From positions 1-64,000 of the forward strand of contig NZ_CAMPHI010000009.1 of assembly GCF_946885955.1 (NCBI RefSeq): a DNA stretch of 64,000 bases, read 5' to 3'. Within the stretch, counting starts at the first letter, position 1. Every line of letters starts with the position of its first letter. Shown here one piece after another: positions 1 through 9,898 of the stretch. The translations under genes and the position numbers were made by a program. Under the pieces are notes generated by a model, which searched no databases, was not told where the DNA came from, and saw only the letters and a list, made by a program, of their open reading frames with translations. The stretch comes from an uncultured Pseudomonas sp. GTDB taxonomy: Bacteria > Pseudomonadota > Gammaproteobacteria > Pseudomonadales > Pseudomonadaceae.

Positions 1-1
1 C

Positions 2-142
2 CTGGCTGATCGCCTGGTGCGCGTGCCCTTCAAGGTGAAGTTCCGGGGCACGGACAAGGACGACAAGACCTTGAAGGCTCGCATCATGGCCGAGCTGCCG
101 GGGGTGCTCAACTGGGCGATTGCCGGGGTGCGCGACTGGCTG
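2..142 (+). pseudogene. C-terminal fragment of a phage/plasmid P4-type primase-helicase, fused to ubiC
   Basis: Read in the frame open from base 2, the first roughly 47 codons include ELPGVLNWAIAGVRDWL preceded by a basic stretch (RLVRVPFKVKF). From memory this matches the end of the D5/P4-family primase-helicase core, where the consensus is roughly aelpGilnWaleG. It does not resemble the N-terminus of any UbiC I know. The frame runs without a stop into UbiC sequence at RDWLF. The 5' part lies outside the window. It may be a remnant of an integrated element, a recombination product or an assembly chimera. Confidence 0.5.
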
Positions 143-604
143 TTCAACGAGGATTCCCTGACCCGGCGCCTGAGCGCCTTGTCCAACGACGGCTTCAGCG
201 TCACCCCGCTGGTCGAGGGCTGGCAGCGCTTGCGCAACGACGAGTGCAGCGCGCTGGGCGTGGCCGACGGCAGCCAGGGCTGGGTGCGCGAGGTCTACCT
301 GCGCGGTTGCGGCAGCCCCTGGGTATTCGCCCGCAGCGTGGCGGCGCGCAGCGCCCTGGAGGGTTCAGGGCTGGCGCTCGCGCAACTCGGCAGCCGCTCG
401 CTGGGCGAACTGCTGTTCAGCGACCGCGCCTTCGACCGCGGCCCGCTGCAGGCCTGCCGCTATCCGGCCGCCTGGCTACCCGAGGAGAGCCGCGCCGAAC
501 GGCTATGGGCGCGCCGCTCCTGTTTCAGCCGCGGCCCCCTGGGCGTGCTGGTGGCCGAGGTGTTTCTGCCGGAGTTCTGGCTGGCAGCCGGAATCGATTC
601 GTAA
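131..604 (+). CDS. ubiC: Chorismate lyase (UbiC), native N-terminus missing
   Basis: UbiC converts chorismate to 4-hydroxybenzoate and pyruvate, the first committed step of ubiquinone synthesis, in the cytoplasm. From DWLFNEDSLTRRL onward the protein follows Pseudomonas UbiC: SVTPL, then WVREVYLRG, WVFARSV, LGSRSLGELLF and the C-terminal VAEVFLPEFW. These include the conserved arginine and glutamate positions of the family. The expected first ~30-40 residues of UbiC are absent. In their place the open frame continues upstream into primase-like sequence; the nearest upstream start in frame is a GTG at 17. ubiA follows 123 bp downstream, the usual ubiC-ubiA pairing. Whether a functional chimera is made is unknown. 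Confidence 0.85.
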   Translation, partial: RDWLFNEDSLTRRLSALSNDGFSVTPLVEGWQRLRNDECSALGVADGSQGWVREVYLRGCGSPWVFARSVAARSALEGSGLALAQLGSRSLGELLFSDRAFDRGPLQACRYPAAWLPEESRAERLWARRSCFSRGPLGVLVAEVFLPEFWLAAGIDS

Positions 605-727
605 GGTTAATCACGCTCAATCGACGCACCATGGCGAGCGGAAAGGTGGATGAAAACGGCGTCAGCTACGCGCCCCGATCCACCCTACGCCCGTATAATC
701 CCTGCATCTCGCACGGAGACGCGCCCC

Positions 728-1621
728 ATGTACACCCGCCTGTTGCAATCACTCAACCGTCTGCACCCACGCGCCTGGGATTTCGTTCAGCTGATGCGCC
801 TGGACAAGCCGATAGGCATCTACCTGCTGCTGTGGCCGACGCTCTGGGCGCTCTGGGTGGCGGCCGAAGGTGTACCCAGTGCGAAGAACCTGTTCATCTT
901 CGTCGTCGGGGTGATTCTGATGCGCGCCGCCGGCTGCGTGATCAACGACTATGCCGACCGCGACTTCGACGGCCATGTCACCCGCACCCGCGCACGGCCG
1001 CTGGCCAGCGGCAAGATCCAGCCGCGCGAGGCGCTGATTCTGTTCGCCGTGCTGGTGGCGCTGGCCTTCGTCCTGGTGCTGTTCACCAACGCCACGACCA
1101 TCTGGCTGTCGTTCGGCGGCCTGGCGCTGGCGGCCACCTACCCCTTTATGAAGCGCTATACCTTCTACCCTCAGGTGGTGCTGGGCGCGGCCTTTTCCTG
1201 GGGCATGCCGATGGCCTTTACCGCCGAGACCGGCAGCGTGCCGCCGGAAGCCTGGCTGCTGTATATCGCCAACCTGCTGTGGACGGTGGGCTACGACACC
1301 TATTACGCCATGGCCGACCGCGAGGACGACCTGAAAATCGGGGTGAAATCCACCGCCATCCTGTTCGGCGACGCCGACCGCCTGATCGTGGCGACGCTGC
1401 AGGGTCTGGCGCTGCTGTGTCTGTTGCTGGCAGCGGCGCGCTTCAAGCTGGGCATCTATTTCCACCTCGGCCTGCTGGTGGCCGCGGGCTGCTTCATCTG
1501 GGAATACCAGAAGACTCGCAACCGCAAACCCATGGCCTGCTTCAACGCCTTCCTGCACAACCACTGGGCCGGGCTGGCGATCTTTATCGGGCTGGTCGTC
1601 GATTATGCACTGCGGCCCTAG
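728..1621 (+). CDS. ubiA: 4-hydroxybenzoate octaprenyltransferase
   Basis: This integral membrane prenyltransferase attaches the polyprenyl tail to 4-hydroxybenzoate, the UbiC product, in ubiquinone synthesis. The 297-residue protein has the two aspartate-rich Mg-diphosphate motifs of the family: NDYADRDFD near residue 75 and [10 protein letters not shown] near residue 195. Several hydrophobic helices lie between and after them. The ATG at 728 was chosen because homologous sequence begins at [19 protein letters not shown]; the frame is open further upstream but the added residues look non-coding. It lies between ubiC and phoB, as in other Pseudomonas. Confidence 0.95.
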   Translation: MYTRLLQSLNRLHPRAWDFVQLMRLDKPIGIYLLLWPTLWALWVAAEGVPSAKNLFIFVVGVILMRAAGCVINDYADRDFDGHVTRTRARPLASGKIQPREALILFAVLVALAFVLVLFTNATTIWLSFGGLALAATYPFMKRYTFYPQVVLGAAFSWGMPMAFTAETGSVPPEAWLLYIANLLWTVGYDTYYAMADREDDLKIGVKSTAILFGDADRLIVATLQGLALLCLLLAAARFKLGIYFHLGLLVAAGCFIWEYQKTRNRKPMACFNAFLHNHWAGLAIFIGLVVDYALRP

Positions 1622-1650
1622 TTCGGTTTTCGGCTGGCGGCCGCTCGCGA

Positions 1651-1668
1651 CTGTCATATCGCTGCAAT
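1651..1668 (+). promoter_or_regulatory. Pho box upstream of phoB
   Basis: CTGTCATATCGCTGCAAT contains two 7-bp half-sites (CTGTCAT and CTGCAAT) in the 11-bp repeat spacing of PhoB operators. It lies about 55 bp upstream of the phoB start and is consistent with phosphate-starvation autoregulation of phoB-phoR. Confidence 0.8.
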
Positions 1669-1722
1669 AATTCCGTTATCTAATGCAGCCCATTGACAGT
1701 GTGATGACCCGAGGCAGGACCC

Positions 1723-2412
<690 letters not shown>

Positions 2413-2472
2413 TCGCTGCGCCAACCAGTAGGGTTGCCGCGCGGGCAGGCGGTCGAAAGGATGAGTGTCTAA

Positions 2473-3777
2473 GTGAACCAAAACTGGCCCGGCTCCCTGA
2501 TCCGCCGTTTGCTGTTGCTGCTCGGTGCCTGCCTGTTGCTCGGCCTGGTCACCGGCCAATACGCCTGGATACTGGTCATCGCCCTCAGCGGCTACCTGAT
2601 CTGGCACCTGAAACAGTTGCTGCGCCTGCACGAATGGCTGCGCACCCGCCAGGCCGAGCAGCCGCCGCCGGAAGGCCATGGCCTGTGGGGCGAGATTTTC
2701 GACAGCATCTACCACCTGCAGCGTCGCGATCAGAAGGCCCGCGATCGCCTGCAGGCGGTGATCGACCGCGTGCAGGAATCCACGGCCGCGCTGAAGGATG
2801 CGGTGATCATGCTCGACTGCGACGGCAACCTGGAATGGTGGAACCCCGCCGCGGAAAATCTGCTGGGCCTGAAGACTTTGCAGGATAGCGGCCAGCCGAT
2901 TACCAACCTGGTCCGCGACCCGCGCTTTGGCGAGTATCTGGAGCGCAGCAATTACCTCGAACCGCTGGAACTGCCCTCGCCGGTCAACGACCGCCGACGC
3001 CTGCAGTTCCATATCACCCAGTACGGCAACCGCGAGCACCTGATGCTGGTGCGCGACGTCACCCGCCTCTATCAGCTGGAACAGATGCGCAAGGATTTCG
3101 TCGCCAATGTCTCCCATGAATTGCGCACGCCGCTGACGGTAATCTCCGGCTACCTGGAAACCCTGCTCGACAACGTCGAACAGATAAACCCGCGCTGGCT
3201 GCGGGCACTGCAGCAGATGCAGCAGCAAGGCGGACGCATGCAGACCCTGCTCAACGACCTGCTGCTGCTGGCCAAACTGGAAGCCACCGACTACCCGGCG
3301 GACAACCAACCGGTGGCGGTCGATCTGTTACTGCTGTCGATCAGGAACGATGCGTTGGCGCTGTCCGCCGAACGTAACCACCGCATCAGCCTTGAGGCCG
3401 ACCCGCATCTGAAGCTCAAGGGCAGCGAGGCGGAACTGCGCAGCGCCTTCTCCAATCTGGTGTTCAACGCGGTGAAATACACCCAGGACGAAGGCGATAT
3501 CCATATCCTCTGGTGGGGCGACGAGCAGGGCGCGCACCTGGAAGTGACCGACAGCGGGCCGGGCATCGAAGCCAAGCACCTGCCGCGCCTGACCGAGCGC
3601 TTCTACCGGGTCGATTCGAGCCGCGCCAGCAACACCGGCGGCACCGGGCTCGGTCTGGCGATCGTCAAGCACGTGCTGTTGCGCCACCGCGGCCGTCTGG
3701 ATATCAGCAGCCGCCTCGGTCAGGGCAGCACCTTCATCTGTCATTTCGCCAACCAGCAAGCGGTACGTCGCGGCTAG
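2473..3777 (+). CDS. phoR: Phosphate regulon sensor histidine kinase PhoR
   Basis: Inner-membrane kinase/phosphatase of PhoB that responds to Pst-PhoU signalling. The 434-residue protein has an N-terminal hydrophobic pair of helices (about 10-45), a linker, a PAS-like domain (about 95-195), the phospho-acceptor H215 in VSHELRTPLT, and the ATPase N box (NLVFNAVKYT), DSGPGI and GGTGLGLAIV motifs. No large periplasmic domain is present, as is normal for PhoR. The start is a GTG with GAAAGG about a dozen bases upstream. It forms an operon with phoB. Confidence 0.96.
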   Translation: MNQNWPGSLIRRLLLLLGACLLLGLVTGQYAWILVIALSGYLIWHLKQLLRLHEWLRTRQAEQPPPEGHGLWGEIFDSIYHLQRRDQKARDRLQAVIDRVQESTAALKDAVIMLDCDGNLEWWNPAAENLLGLKTLQDSGQPITNLVRDPRFGEYLERSNYLEPLELPSPVNDRRRLQFHITQYGNREHLMLVRDVTRLYQLEQMRKDFVANVSHELRTPLTVISGYLETLLDNVEQINPRWLRALQQMQQQGGRMQTLLNDLLLLAKLEATDYPADNQPVAVDLLLLSIRNDALALSAERNHRISLEADPHLKLKGSEAELRSAFSNLVFNAVKYTQDEGDIHILWWGDEQGAHLEVTDSGPGIEAKHLPRLTERFYRVDSSRASNTGGTGLGLAIVKHVLLRHRGRLDISSRLGQGSTFICHFANQQAVRRG

Positions 3778-3878
3778 GAGCCCTGATCCGCGCCCAAGGA
3801 TAGGGCGGACCGCACCTGCGCTTGCAAAGCCAGGCATCTGACGCCACTCTTAGTCGTCATCGATCACCCGAACCCCGT

Positions 3879-5219
3879 ATGGATCCCTCCACAAGCTATA
3901 CCGCCGCCAGTTATTTCGCCGATTTTGGCCTCGTTCTGTTCGCTTTCTGCCTGGTCCTGCTCAACGGCTTTTTCGTTGCCGCCGAGTTCGCCATGGTCAA
4001 GCTGCGCGCCACCAAGGTCGAGACGCTGTCGGCCAAGAGCGGCTGGCGCGGGCGCATTCTGCGCAAGGTCCATCAGCAGTTGGACGCCTACCTGTCAGCC
4101 TGCCAACTGGGCATTACCCTGGCCTCGCTCGGCCTGGGCTGGGTTGGCGAACCGGCATTCGCCCACCTGCTCGAACCGCTGCTCGGCTACCTCGGCGTGG
4201 TCTCGCCGAAGCTGGTACACGGCATTGCCTTTTTCAGCGCCTTTTTCATCATTTCCTATTTGCATATCGTGATCGGCGAACTCGCGCCGAAATCCTGGGC
4301 GATCCGCAAGCCCGTGCAGCTGTCGCTGTGGACGGCGGTGCCGCTGTACCTGTTCTACTGGGCCATGTACCCGGCGATCTACCTGCTCAACGCCAGCGCC
4401 ACGGCGATCCTGCGCATCGCCGGACAAGACCAGGCGGGCTCGCATCACGAGCATCACTACAGCCGCGACGAACTCAAGCTGATCCTGCATTCCAGTCGCG
4501 CCCAGGACCCCACCGATCAGGACATGCGCGTTCTCGCCTCGGCGGTGGAACTCGGCGAGCTGGAGGTGGTGGACTGGGCCAACTCCCGCGAAGACCTGGT
4601 CCATCTCGAGGTGAACGCCGCGCTGCACGAGGTGTTCAGCGTGTTCCGCCGGCACAAGTACAGCCGCTACCCGGTGTACGACGAAGCCGCCGGCAGCTTC
4701 GTCGGCGTGCTGCATATCAAGGACCTGCTGCTGCACCTGTCGCTGCTGGAGATGCTGCCCTCGGCACTCAAGCTCAGCGAATTGATGCACCCGGTCGAGC
4801 GGGTCAACCGGCACATGCCGCTGTCCGATCTGCTCGAACAGTTCCGCCAGGGCGGCTCGCATTTCGCCCTGGTCGAGGAAGCCGATGGCAAGGTGATCGG
4901 CTACCTGACCATGGAAGATGTGCTCGAAGCACTGGTTGGCGACATCCAGGACGAACACCGCAAGGCCGACCGCGGCATCCTCGCCTACCAGCCGGGCAAA
5001 CTGCTGGTGCGCGGCGACACCTCGCTGTTCAAGATCGAGCGCCTGCTGGGGGTCAATCTCGACCATATCGAGGCGGAAACCCTCGCCGGGCTGATCTACG
5101 AAACCCTCAAGCGCATGCCCGAGGAAGAGGAAGTTCTGGACGTCGACGGCTTGAAGGTCATCGTGAAAAAAATGAAGGGCCCGAAGATCGTCCTGGCCAA
5201 GGTGCTCAAGCTGCAGTAA
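3879..5219 (+). CDS. CorC/HlyC-type membrane protein with DUF21, CBS pair and transporter-associated domain
   Basis: The 446-residue protein starts with a DUF21 membrane domain (three to four helices, residues about 10-190; LLNGFFVAAEFAMVKLR and GELAPKSWAI are family signatures). Two CBS domains follow (about 210-340; KYSRYPVYDE, GYLTMEDVLEALVGDI) and a C-terminal CorC_HlyC domain. Such proteins are linked to magnesium/cobalt efflux or cation homeostasis; the substrate cannot be told from sequence. The ATG at 3879 was chosen at the MDPSTS boundary, although no strong ribosome site precedes it. It lies 100 bp after phoR on the same strand. Confidence 0.88.
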   Translation: MDPSTSYTAASYFADFGLVLFAFCLVLLNGFFVAAEFAMVKLRATKVETLSAKSGWRGRILRKVHQQLDAYLSACQLGITLASLGLGWVGEPAFAHLLEPLLGYLGVVSPKLVHGIAFFSAFFIISYLHIVIGELAPKSWAIRKPVQLSLWTAVPLYLFYWAMYPAIYLLNASATAILRIAGQDQAGSHHEHHYSRDELKLILHSSRAQDPTDQDMRVLASAVELGELEVVDWANSREDLVHLEVNAALHEVFSVFRRHKYSRYPVYDEAAGSFVGVLHIKDLLLHLSLLEMLPSALKLSELMHPVERVNRHMPLSDLLEQFRQGGSHFALVEEADGKVIGYLTMEDVLEALVGDIQDEHRKADRGILAYQPGKLLVRGDTSLFKIERLLGVNLDHIEAETLAGLIYETLKRMPEEEEVLDVDGLKVIVKKMKGPKIVLAKVLKLQ

Positions 5220-5401
5220 CCGCTCACTCATCAGCCCCGACCAACAGCTGACCAACCAGTCATGTTAACTAGCTCAACTAGCTGATTTTCAAGGCTCTGG
5301 CCGTTCGTCGACTTAGTCGAATCCCTCAGCGTTCGGCCAGTCCAGATAGGGGCGCCCGCAGGACGGGCGCACCTTCTATACGATCGCTGAGGAGAACCTT
5401 C

Positions 5402-6166
5402 ATGCCCTTGCAAGGATTCGTTTCAAGAACCGCACTTGCCATCTGCCTGGCCGGCGTGTCGCAGGCATATGCCGCTTCGGCCACCGACCCGATTTCCACC
5501 ATCGGCCTGATCGGCTCACACAACCGCTACACCTGGGACACCGATCAGAACGATGACGAACGGGAGCGGCTGAATCAGGGCGGCCTGTTCTACACGTTCG
5601 GCAACAAGCTGACCGGCGAGGCCGGCCCGATCTATCAGATCGGCGTGGAAGGCCAGTACAACGACAAGGACGACATCACCTACAAGTCGGCCAAGGCCGA
5701 ACTCGACTTCGGTGCGCGAGCGGCCCTGAACGCGAACAACTACCTGGATATCGTCGTTGGTGGCGGCTATGACTGGGCGCGCCAGGAACAGGACGACGTC
5801 ACCTTCGGGCCGTTCGAAGAGGACGTTCAACTGACCAGCAAATCGCCTTTCGCCAAGGCCGGCCTCGGCTACAACTACATGACGCCGAACTACAGCATGC
5901 GCCTGGAGCTTGGCGCTCGCTATTCGATCAGTGCGCGCAGCAAGCTGGAGGTCGGCGACGCCAGCGACAGCGTCGACCTGCGCAACAAGGTCAACCCTTA
6001 TGGCGAGCTGAGCTTCCTGTGGAACAAGGGCATCAACGACATGCCGGTGTCGGCGAGCCTGTACTACCTGCAGAGCCGCTACCAGGTCGACAGCGATAGC
6101 GATATCGGCGACGAGCCGGAGCTCAAGCAGGAGCAGGTGGGCGTGAAGCTCGGCCTGGCGTTCTAG
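5402..6166 (+). CDS. Putative outer-membrane beta-barrel protein
   Basis: I do not recognise a named family. The 254-residue protein has a signal peptide (cleavage near SQAYA-ASA). The mature part has alternating amphipathic strands, many aromatic and glycine residues, acidic loops (DTDQNDDERE, DSDSDIGDEPE), and a terminal phenylalanine after KLGLAF, typical of barrels inserted by Bam. A good ribosome site (GAGGAG) precedes the ATG. About 180 bp separate it from the CorC-like gene, including a GC-rich hairpin at 5352-5370. A porin-like or structural envelope role is inference. Confidence 0.6.
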   Translation: MPLQGFVSRTALAICLAGVSQAYAASATDPISTIGLIGSHNRYTWDTDQNDDERERLNQGGLFYTFGNKLTGEAGPIYQIGVEGQYNDKDDITYKSAKAELDFGARAALNANNYLDIVVGGGYDWARQEQDDVTFGPFEEDVQLTSKSPFAKAGLGYNYMTPNYSMRLELGARYSISARSKLEVGDASDSVDLRNKVNPYGELSFLWNKGINDMPVSASLYYLQSRYQVDSDSDIGDEPELKQEQVGVKLGLAF

Positions 6167-6209
6167 AGGGTCACCGAAAGACCAGCTGGCAGTTACTGAC
6201 GACGGCCAG

Positions 6210-7106
6210 CTACTCCCCGCCGACGGCGAAGTTCGGCAGGCTGTCGACCGGGCGCGAGAAGGCGAAGGGAATCGATTCGAGGGCCAGGCCGACATTACGC
6301 TGCACCACGAAATGCAGGTGCGGGCCGGTGCTGTTGCCGGTATTGCCGGAACGGGCGATGGCACTGCCAGCGAGCACCCGCTGACCTTCGCTGACGCTGA
6401 CCGAGCCCTTCATCAGGTGCAGGTAAACGCCCATGGTGCCGTCGTCGTGAAGGATACGCACATAGTTGCCGGAGGGATTGTTGCCCCGGCCGCTCTGGCT
6501 ATTCTCGGTTTTGACCACCACACCGCTACGCGCCGCGATTATCGTGGTGCCCTCGGGCATCGCGATGTCCATCGCGTAGCGGCCCTTGGGGGTGAAGTGG
6601 CTGTATTGGCCATTGGCGCCCTGGGTCAGACGGAACGGTCCACCGCGCCAAGGCAGGGGGTATTTGTTTTGTGTCGGTACCAGGCGCGGATCGCCCAGGG
6701 CATAACGCAGCTTCGGTTTGTAATGCAGCGGCTTGGCGGGATCGCGCGGGGTCAGGGTCGCCAGACGAATGGCGCTGCGCGGCGGCAGCACCCAATTGAT
6801 CGGTTTGTCGGGAGCGCCGACGGCATTCTCGACCTTCTCCAGACGCAACTCGACCTGCACCGGCGCATACAGATCATTGCGCACCAGCAGGGTCTCGCCG
6901 GCTTCGTGCTTCTTGGTTTCCAGCTTCACCTGATTGTCCAGGCGCTCGACCATGCGATCACGGAACACGAACACCTGTGCACCGGGTGCGGCCTGGTCGG
7001 TGTAGGTCACCACGCCATTGGCATCGGTGTACTTGTAGATGGTCAGCGCCATGACCCCAGGGGTGACGGCGAGCAAACCACAGAGAATCAGCAGGCGCCC
7101 TAACAT
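6210..7106 (-). CDS. Secreted M23-family peptidase with N-terminal DUF4124-like region
   Basis: Predicted periplasmic zinc endopeptidase acting on peptidoglycan crosslinks, or a regulator of such enzymes. A signal peptide (LLILCGLLAVTPGVMA) is followed by a DUF4124-like segment (YKYTDANGVVTYTDQAAPG), a beta-rich middle part and a C-terminal LytM/M23 domain. The domain shows the expected zinc-site pattern: HFTPKGRYAMDIAMPEG with the first His and Asp, and GPHLHF with the HxH motif, so it looks catalytically intact. The ATG at 7106 puts the signal peptide at the start; an in-frame ATG at 7145 would add 13 residues. It converges with the barrel gene at 5402. Confidence 0.85.
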   Translation of the reverse strand: MLGRLLILCGLLAVTPGVMALTIYKYTDANGVVTYTDQAAPGAQVFVFRDRMVERLDNQVKLETKKHEAGETLLVRNDLYAPVQVELRLEKVENAVGAPDKPINWVLPPRSAIRLATLTPRDPAKPLHYKPKLRYALGDPRLVPTQNKYPLPWRGGPFRLTQGANGQYSHFTPKGRYAMDIAMPEGTTIIAARSGVVVKTENSQSGRGNNPSGNYVRILHDDGTMGVYLHLMKGSVSVSEGQRVLAGSAIARSGNTGNSTGPHLHFVVQRNVGLALESIPFAFSRPVDSLPNFAVGGE

Positions 7107-7215
7107 ATCGACTCGGGTAAAGGGTTGCGGTATCCAGACCATCAAGACTAGCAGCGTCGTCAGCCAGGCGCGAGATGCAGCACAGCGGGGTGTGACCGGG
7201 CTCGCGCGAACGGGC

Positions 7216-8121
7216 TCAGGCGCCGGGGCTGAAGTGTTTTTGCGCCGTGCCGCGGGCGATCAGGCGCGAGATATAGTCGAGCTTCTGCGGGTCGCGGTCG
7301 ACGAACCTGAAGGTCAGCTGCAGCCATTCGCTATCGGGCTTGGGCTCGAAGGCGGCGATTGCGTGCAGGTAGCCATTCAGACGAGCGGTTTCCGACGCCT
7401 CGCCCTGCTCCAGGTCGAGTACCGCGCTTTCCAGCACCTGGGGCAGCTGCTCGGTCCGTTTCACCACCAGCAGCGCCTCCTTGAGGCTGATCGCCTTGAT
7501 CACGCAGGCCATGTTGCCCGCGGTCAAGCGCAGCTGGCCCTGACCGCGACCGCTGGGTGCGGCGGCGGGTTTCTCCGGTTTGGCCACTTCGGGGCTGGCG
7601 AAACCGGCTGCGGCAACCGGCGCGACGGCGGGCTTGATCACCTCGGCCTTGCCGGCGGTCAGCGCGGACAGCGAATCATTGGCGAAGCTGCCACTGCTGA
7701 GCATTTTCGGGGGCGCGCCGGCCATCAGCGCCTGCAACTTGCCGGCGCGATGCAGGGCCTTTTTCACCTTGGTGACCAGTTGCTCGTTGGAGAAGGGTTT
7801 GCCGATGAAGTCGGAAACCCCGGCCTGGATCGCCTGCACCACGTTCTCCTTGTCGCCACGGCTGGTGACCATGATGAACGGCGTGGTTTTCAGGTTGTCC
7901 TGCTCGCGGCACCAGCTGAGCAGTTCCAGCCCCGACAGCTCGGGCATTTCCCAGTCGCAGAGAATCAGATCGATGCTCTGCCTGCCAAGCAATTGCTGGG
8001 CTTTGCGGCCGTTGATGGCTTCTTCGATGCGAATACCGGGAAAATGATCGCGCAGACCTTTTTTCACCAAGTCACGGATAAAGGTTGCGTCGTCCACCAC
8101 CAGCACGCTGACTTTGCTCAT
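7216..8121 (-). CDS. Response regulator with C-terminal PilZ-like domain (PA5364-type)
   Basis: The 301-residue protein has an N-terminal receiver domain with the acidic pair DD at 10-11, phospho-acceptor D56 (LILCDWEMPELSG) and the switch lysine in FIGKPFSNEQL. An Ala/Pro-rich linker (about 150-195) leads to a C-terminal domain of about 100 residues. That domain resembles a degenerate PilZ fold but lacks clear RxxxR and D/NxSxxG c-di-GMP binding motifs. In P. aeruginosa, as I recall, an equivalent gene lies directly downstream of phoU. No kinase partner is next to it. A link to phosphate signalling is suggested only by position. Confidence 0.75.
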   Translation of the reverse strand: MSKVSVLVVDDATFIRDLVKKGLRDHFPGIRIEEAINGRKAQQLLGRQSIDLILCDWEMPELSGLELLSWCREQDNLKTTPFIMVTSRGDKENVVQAIQAGVSDFIGKPFSNEQLVTKVKKALHRAGKLQALMAGAPPKMLSSGSFANDSLSALTAGKAEVIKPAVAPVAAAGFASPEVAKPEKPAAAPSGRGQGQLRLTAGNMACVIKAISLKEALLVVKRTEQLPQVLESAVLDLEQGEASETARLNGYLHAIAAFEPKPDSEWLQLTFRFVDRDPQKLDYISRLIARGTAQKHFSPGA

Positions 8122-8230
8122 CGGCCACTCCTATTGTAATGGCCTAAGCATAGCCCTAAAGAAAGCCGGAGGACAAAAGCCCCGGCCGGGTGGTGCCCGG
8201 CAAACCCGGCAAACGGCGCCGAGCCTGCGC

Positions 8231-8956
8231 TCAGCGATCCTTGCCCTCGACCTCTTCCTTCATGCGGGTCAGGCCCATATGTTTCACATCGGTGCCACGC
8301 ACCAGGTAAATCACCAGTTCGGCGATATTGCGCGCGTGATCGCCGATGCGCTCCAGCGAACGCAGGGCCCAGATGATGTTGAGCACGCGGGAGATCGAGC
8401 GCGGGTCTTCCATCATGAAGGTGACCAGCTCGCGTAGCGCGGTCTTGTATTCGCGATCGACGGTCTTGTCGTACTGCGCCACCGACAACGCCAGCTCGGC
8501 ATCGAAACGGGCGAAGGCGTCCAGCGCCTCCTGAACCATCCGCCGTACCTGATCGCCGATATGCCGCACTTCGACGTAACCGCGCGGCGCTTCGCCTTCC
8601 TCGCACAGCAGGATCGCGCGCTTGGCGATCTTGGTCGCTTCGTCGCCGATGCGTTCGAGATCGATCACCGACTTGGAGATGCTGATGATCAATCGCAGAT
8701 CGGACGCCGCCGGCTGGCGACGGGCGAGGATGCGCACGCATTCCTCGTCGATATTGCGCTCCATCTGGTTGATCTGGTCGTCGATCTCACGCACCTGCTG
8801 AGCCAATCCGGAGTCGGCATCGATCAGGGCGGTCACGGCATCGTTGACCTGTTTCTCGACCAGGCCGCCCATGGCCAGAAGGTGGCTGCGCACCTCCTCC
8901 AGCTCGGCGTTGAACTGCTGGGAGATATGATGGGTGAGGCTGTCTTTGTTGATCAT
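8231..8956 (-). CDS. phoU: Phosphate signalling protein PhoU
   Basis: PhoU links the Pst transporter to PhoR, promoting PhoB dephosphorylation when phosphate is plentiful. The 241-residue all-helical protein contains the duplicated PhoU metal-binding signatures ERIGDEATKIAKRA near residue 100 and SLERIGDHARNIAELVIY near 210. The length fits the family. The ATG at 8956 was chosen at MINKDSLTHHISQQF; a frame extending to 9001 has no homologous sequence. It is the last pst-operon gene, 90 bp after pstB, with a REP-like palindrome in the gap. Confidence 0.96.
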   Translation of the reverse strand: MINKDSLTHHISQQFNAELEEVRSHLLAMGGLVEKQVNDAVTALIDADSGLAQQVREIDDQINQMERNIDEECVRILARRQPAASDLRLIISISKSVIDLERIGDEATKIAKRAILLCEEGEAPRGYVEVRHIGDQVRRMVQEALDAFARFDAELALSVAQYDKTVDREYKTALRELVTFMMEDPRSISRVLNIIWALRSLERIGDHARNIAELVIYLVRGTDVKHMGLTRMKEEVEGKDR

Positions 8957-8978
8957 GGATCGCTCCGCGAAAGTCCGG

Positions 8979-9035
8979 GTAGGGTGCGCCTTGCGCACCA
9001 CAGGGCAAACGGCTGGTGCGCGCGGCGCACCCTAC
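8979..9035. repeat. REP-like nested palindrome between pstB and phoU
   Basis: Outer arms GTAGGGTGCGC (8979-8989) and GCGCACCCTAC (9025-9035) are perfect complements. An inner pair, TGCGCACCA and TGGTGCGCG, lies between them. The same GGTGCGC/GCGCACCCTACG theme recurs at 39755-39798, which marks it as a dispersed repeat. In this position it may stabilise the upstream pstCAB mRNA or weaken phoU expression. Confidence 0.75.
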
Positions 9036-9045
9036 GGATGGCTAC

Positions 9046-9876
9046 TCAGCCATAACGGCCGGTGATGTAGTCTTCGGTCTGCTTCTTCGCCGGGTTGGTG
9101 AACAGCGTGTCGGTGTCGCCGTATTCGATCAGCTTGCCCATGTACATGAACGCCGTGTAATCGGACACCCGCGCCGCCTGCTGCATATTGTGGGTGACGA
9201 TGACGATGGTGTACTTGGATTTCAGCTCGTAGATCAGCTCTTCGACTTTCAACGTCGAGATCGGGTCCAGTGCCGAGCAGGGCTCGTCGAGCAGCAGCAC
9301 TTCCGGCTGCACCGCCACGGTACGGGCGATCACCAGGCGCTGCTGCTGGCCACCGGACAGGCCGAGCGCCGAGTCGTGCAGGCGATCCTTGACCTCGTCC
9401 CACAGCGCCGCACTCTTCAGCGCCCATTCGACGGTCTCGTCGAGCACGCGCTTCTGGTTCACGCCCTGGATGCGCAGGCCGTAGACCACGTTCTCGTAGA
9501 TGCTCTTGGGGAACGGGTTGGGCTTCTGGAACACCATGCCGACGCGACGACGCAGCTCGGCGACATCTTCGCCCTTGCGGTAGATATTGCGACCGTCGAG
9601 GTTGATTTCGCCTTCCACGCGGCAACCGTCAACCAGATCGTTCATCCGGTTGAAGGTGCGCAGCAGGGTCGACTTGCCGCAGCCGGACGGGCCGATAAAG
9701 GCGGTCACGCGCTGACGCGGAATATTCATGCTGACATCGAACAACGCCTGCTTGTCGCCGTAGAACAGGTTCAGGCCGGGCACCTGGATGGCCACGGTTT
9801 CTTCGGCCAGGTTGAAGCTCTGCTTGTCCCGGCCCAGGGCGGCGATGTCGATGCCGTGAGTGTTTGTTTGGTGCAT
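9046..9876 (-). CDS. pstB: Phosphate ABC transporter ATP-binding protein PstB
   Basis: ATPase of the high-affinity phosphate importer, associated with the inner face of the membrane. The 276-residue protein shows Walker A (GPSGCGKST, about residue 61), Q-loop (FQKPNPFP), ABC signature (LSGGQQQRL), Walker B ([13 protein letters not shown]) and switch histidine (IVTHNMQQA). The [12 protein letters not shown] and [11 protein letters not shown] wording is characteristic of PstB. GGGAG precedes the ATG. It lies 22 bp after pstA in a tightly spaced operon. Confidence 0.98.
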   Translation of the reverse strand: MHQTNTHGIDIAALGRDKQSFNLAEETVAIQVPGLNLFYGDKQALFDVSMNIPRQRVTAFIGPSGCGKSTLLRTFNRMNDLVDGCRVEGEINLDGRNIYRKGEDVAELRRRVGMVFQKPNPFPKSIYENVVYGLRIQGVNQKRVLDETVEWALKSAALWDEVKDRLHDSALGLSGGQQQRLVIARTVAVQPEVLLLDEPCSALDPISTLKVEELIYELKSKYTIVIVTHNMQQAARVSDYTAFMYMGKLIEYGDTDTLFTNPAKKQTEDYITGRYG

Positions 9877-9898
9877 GGGAAACTCCCTACGCTAACAA

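Noticed and set aside
2461..2472. Three-codon mini-frame (ATGAGTGTCTAA) abutting the phoR GTG
   Set aside because: It lies directly on the ribosome site with no spacing for its own initiation; probably coincidental.
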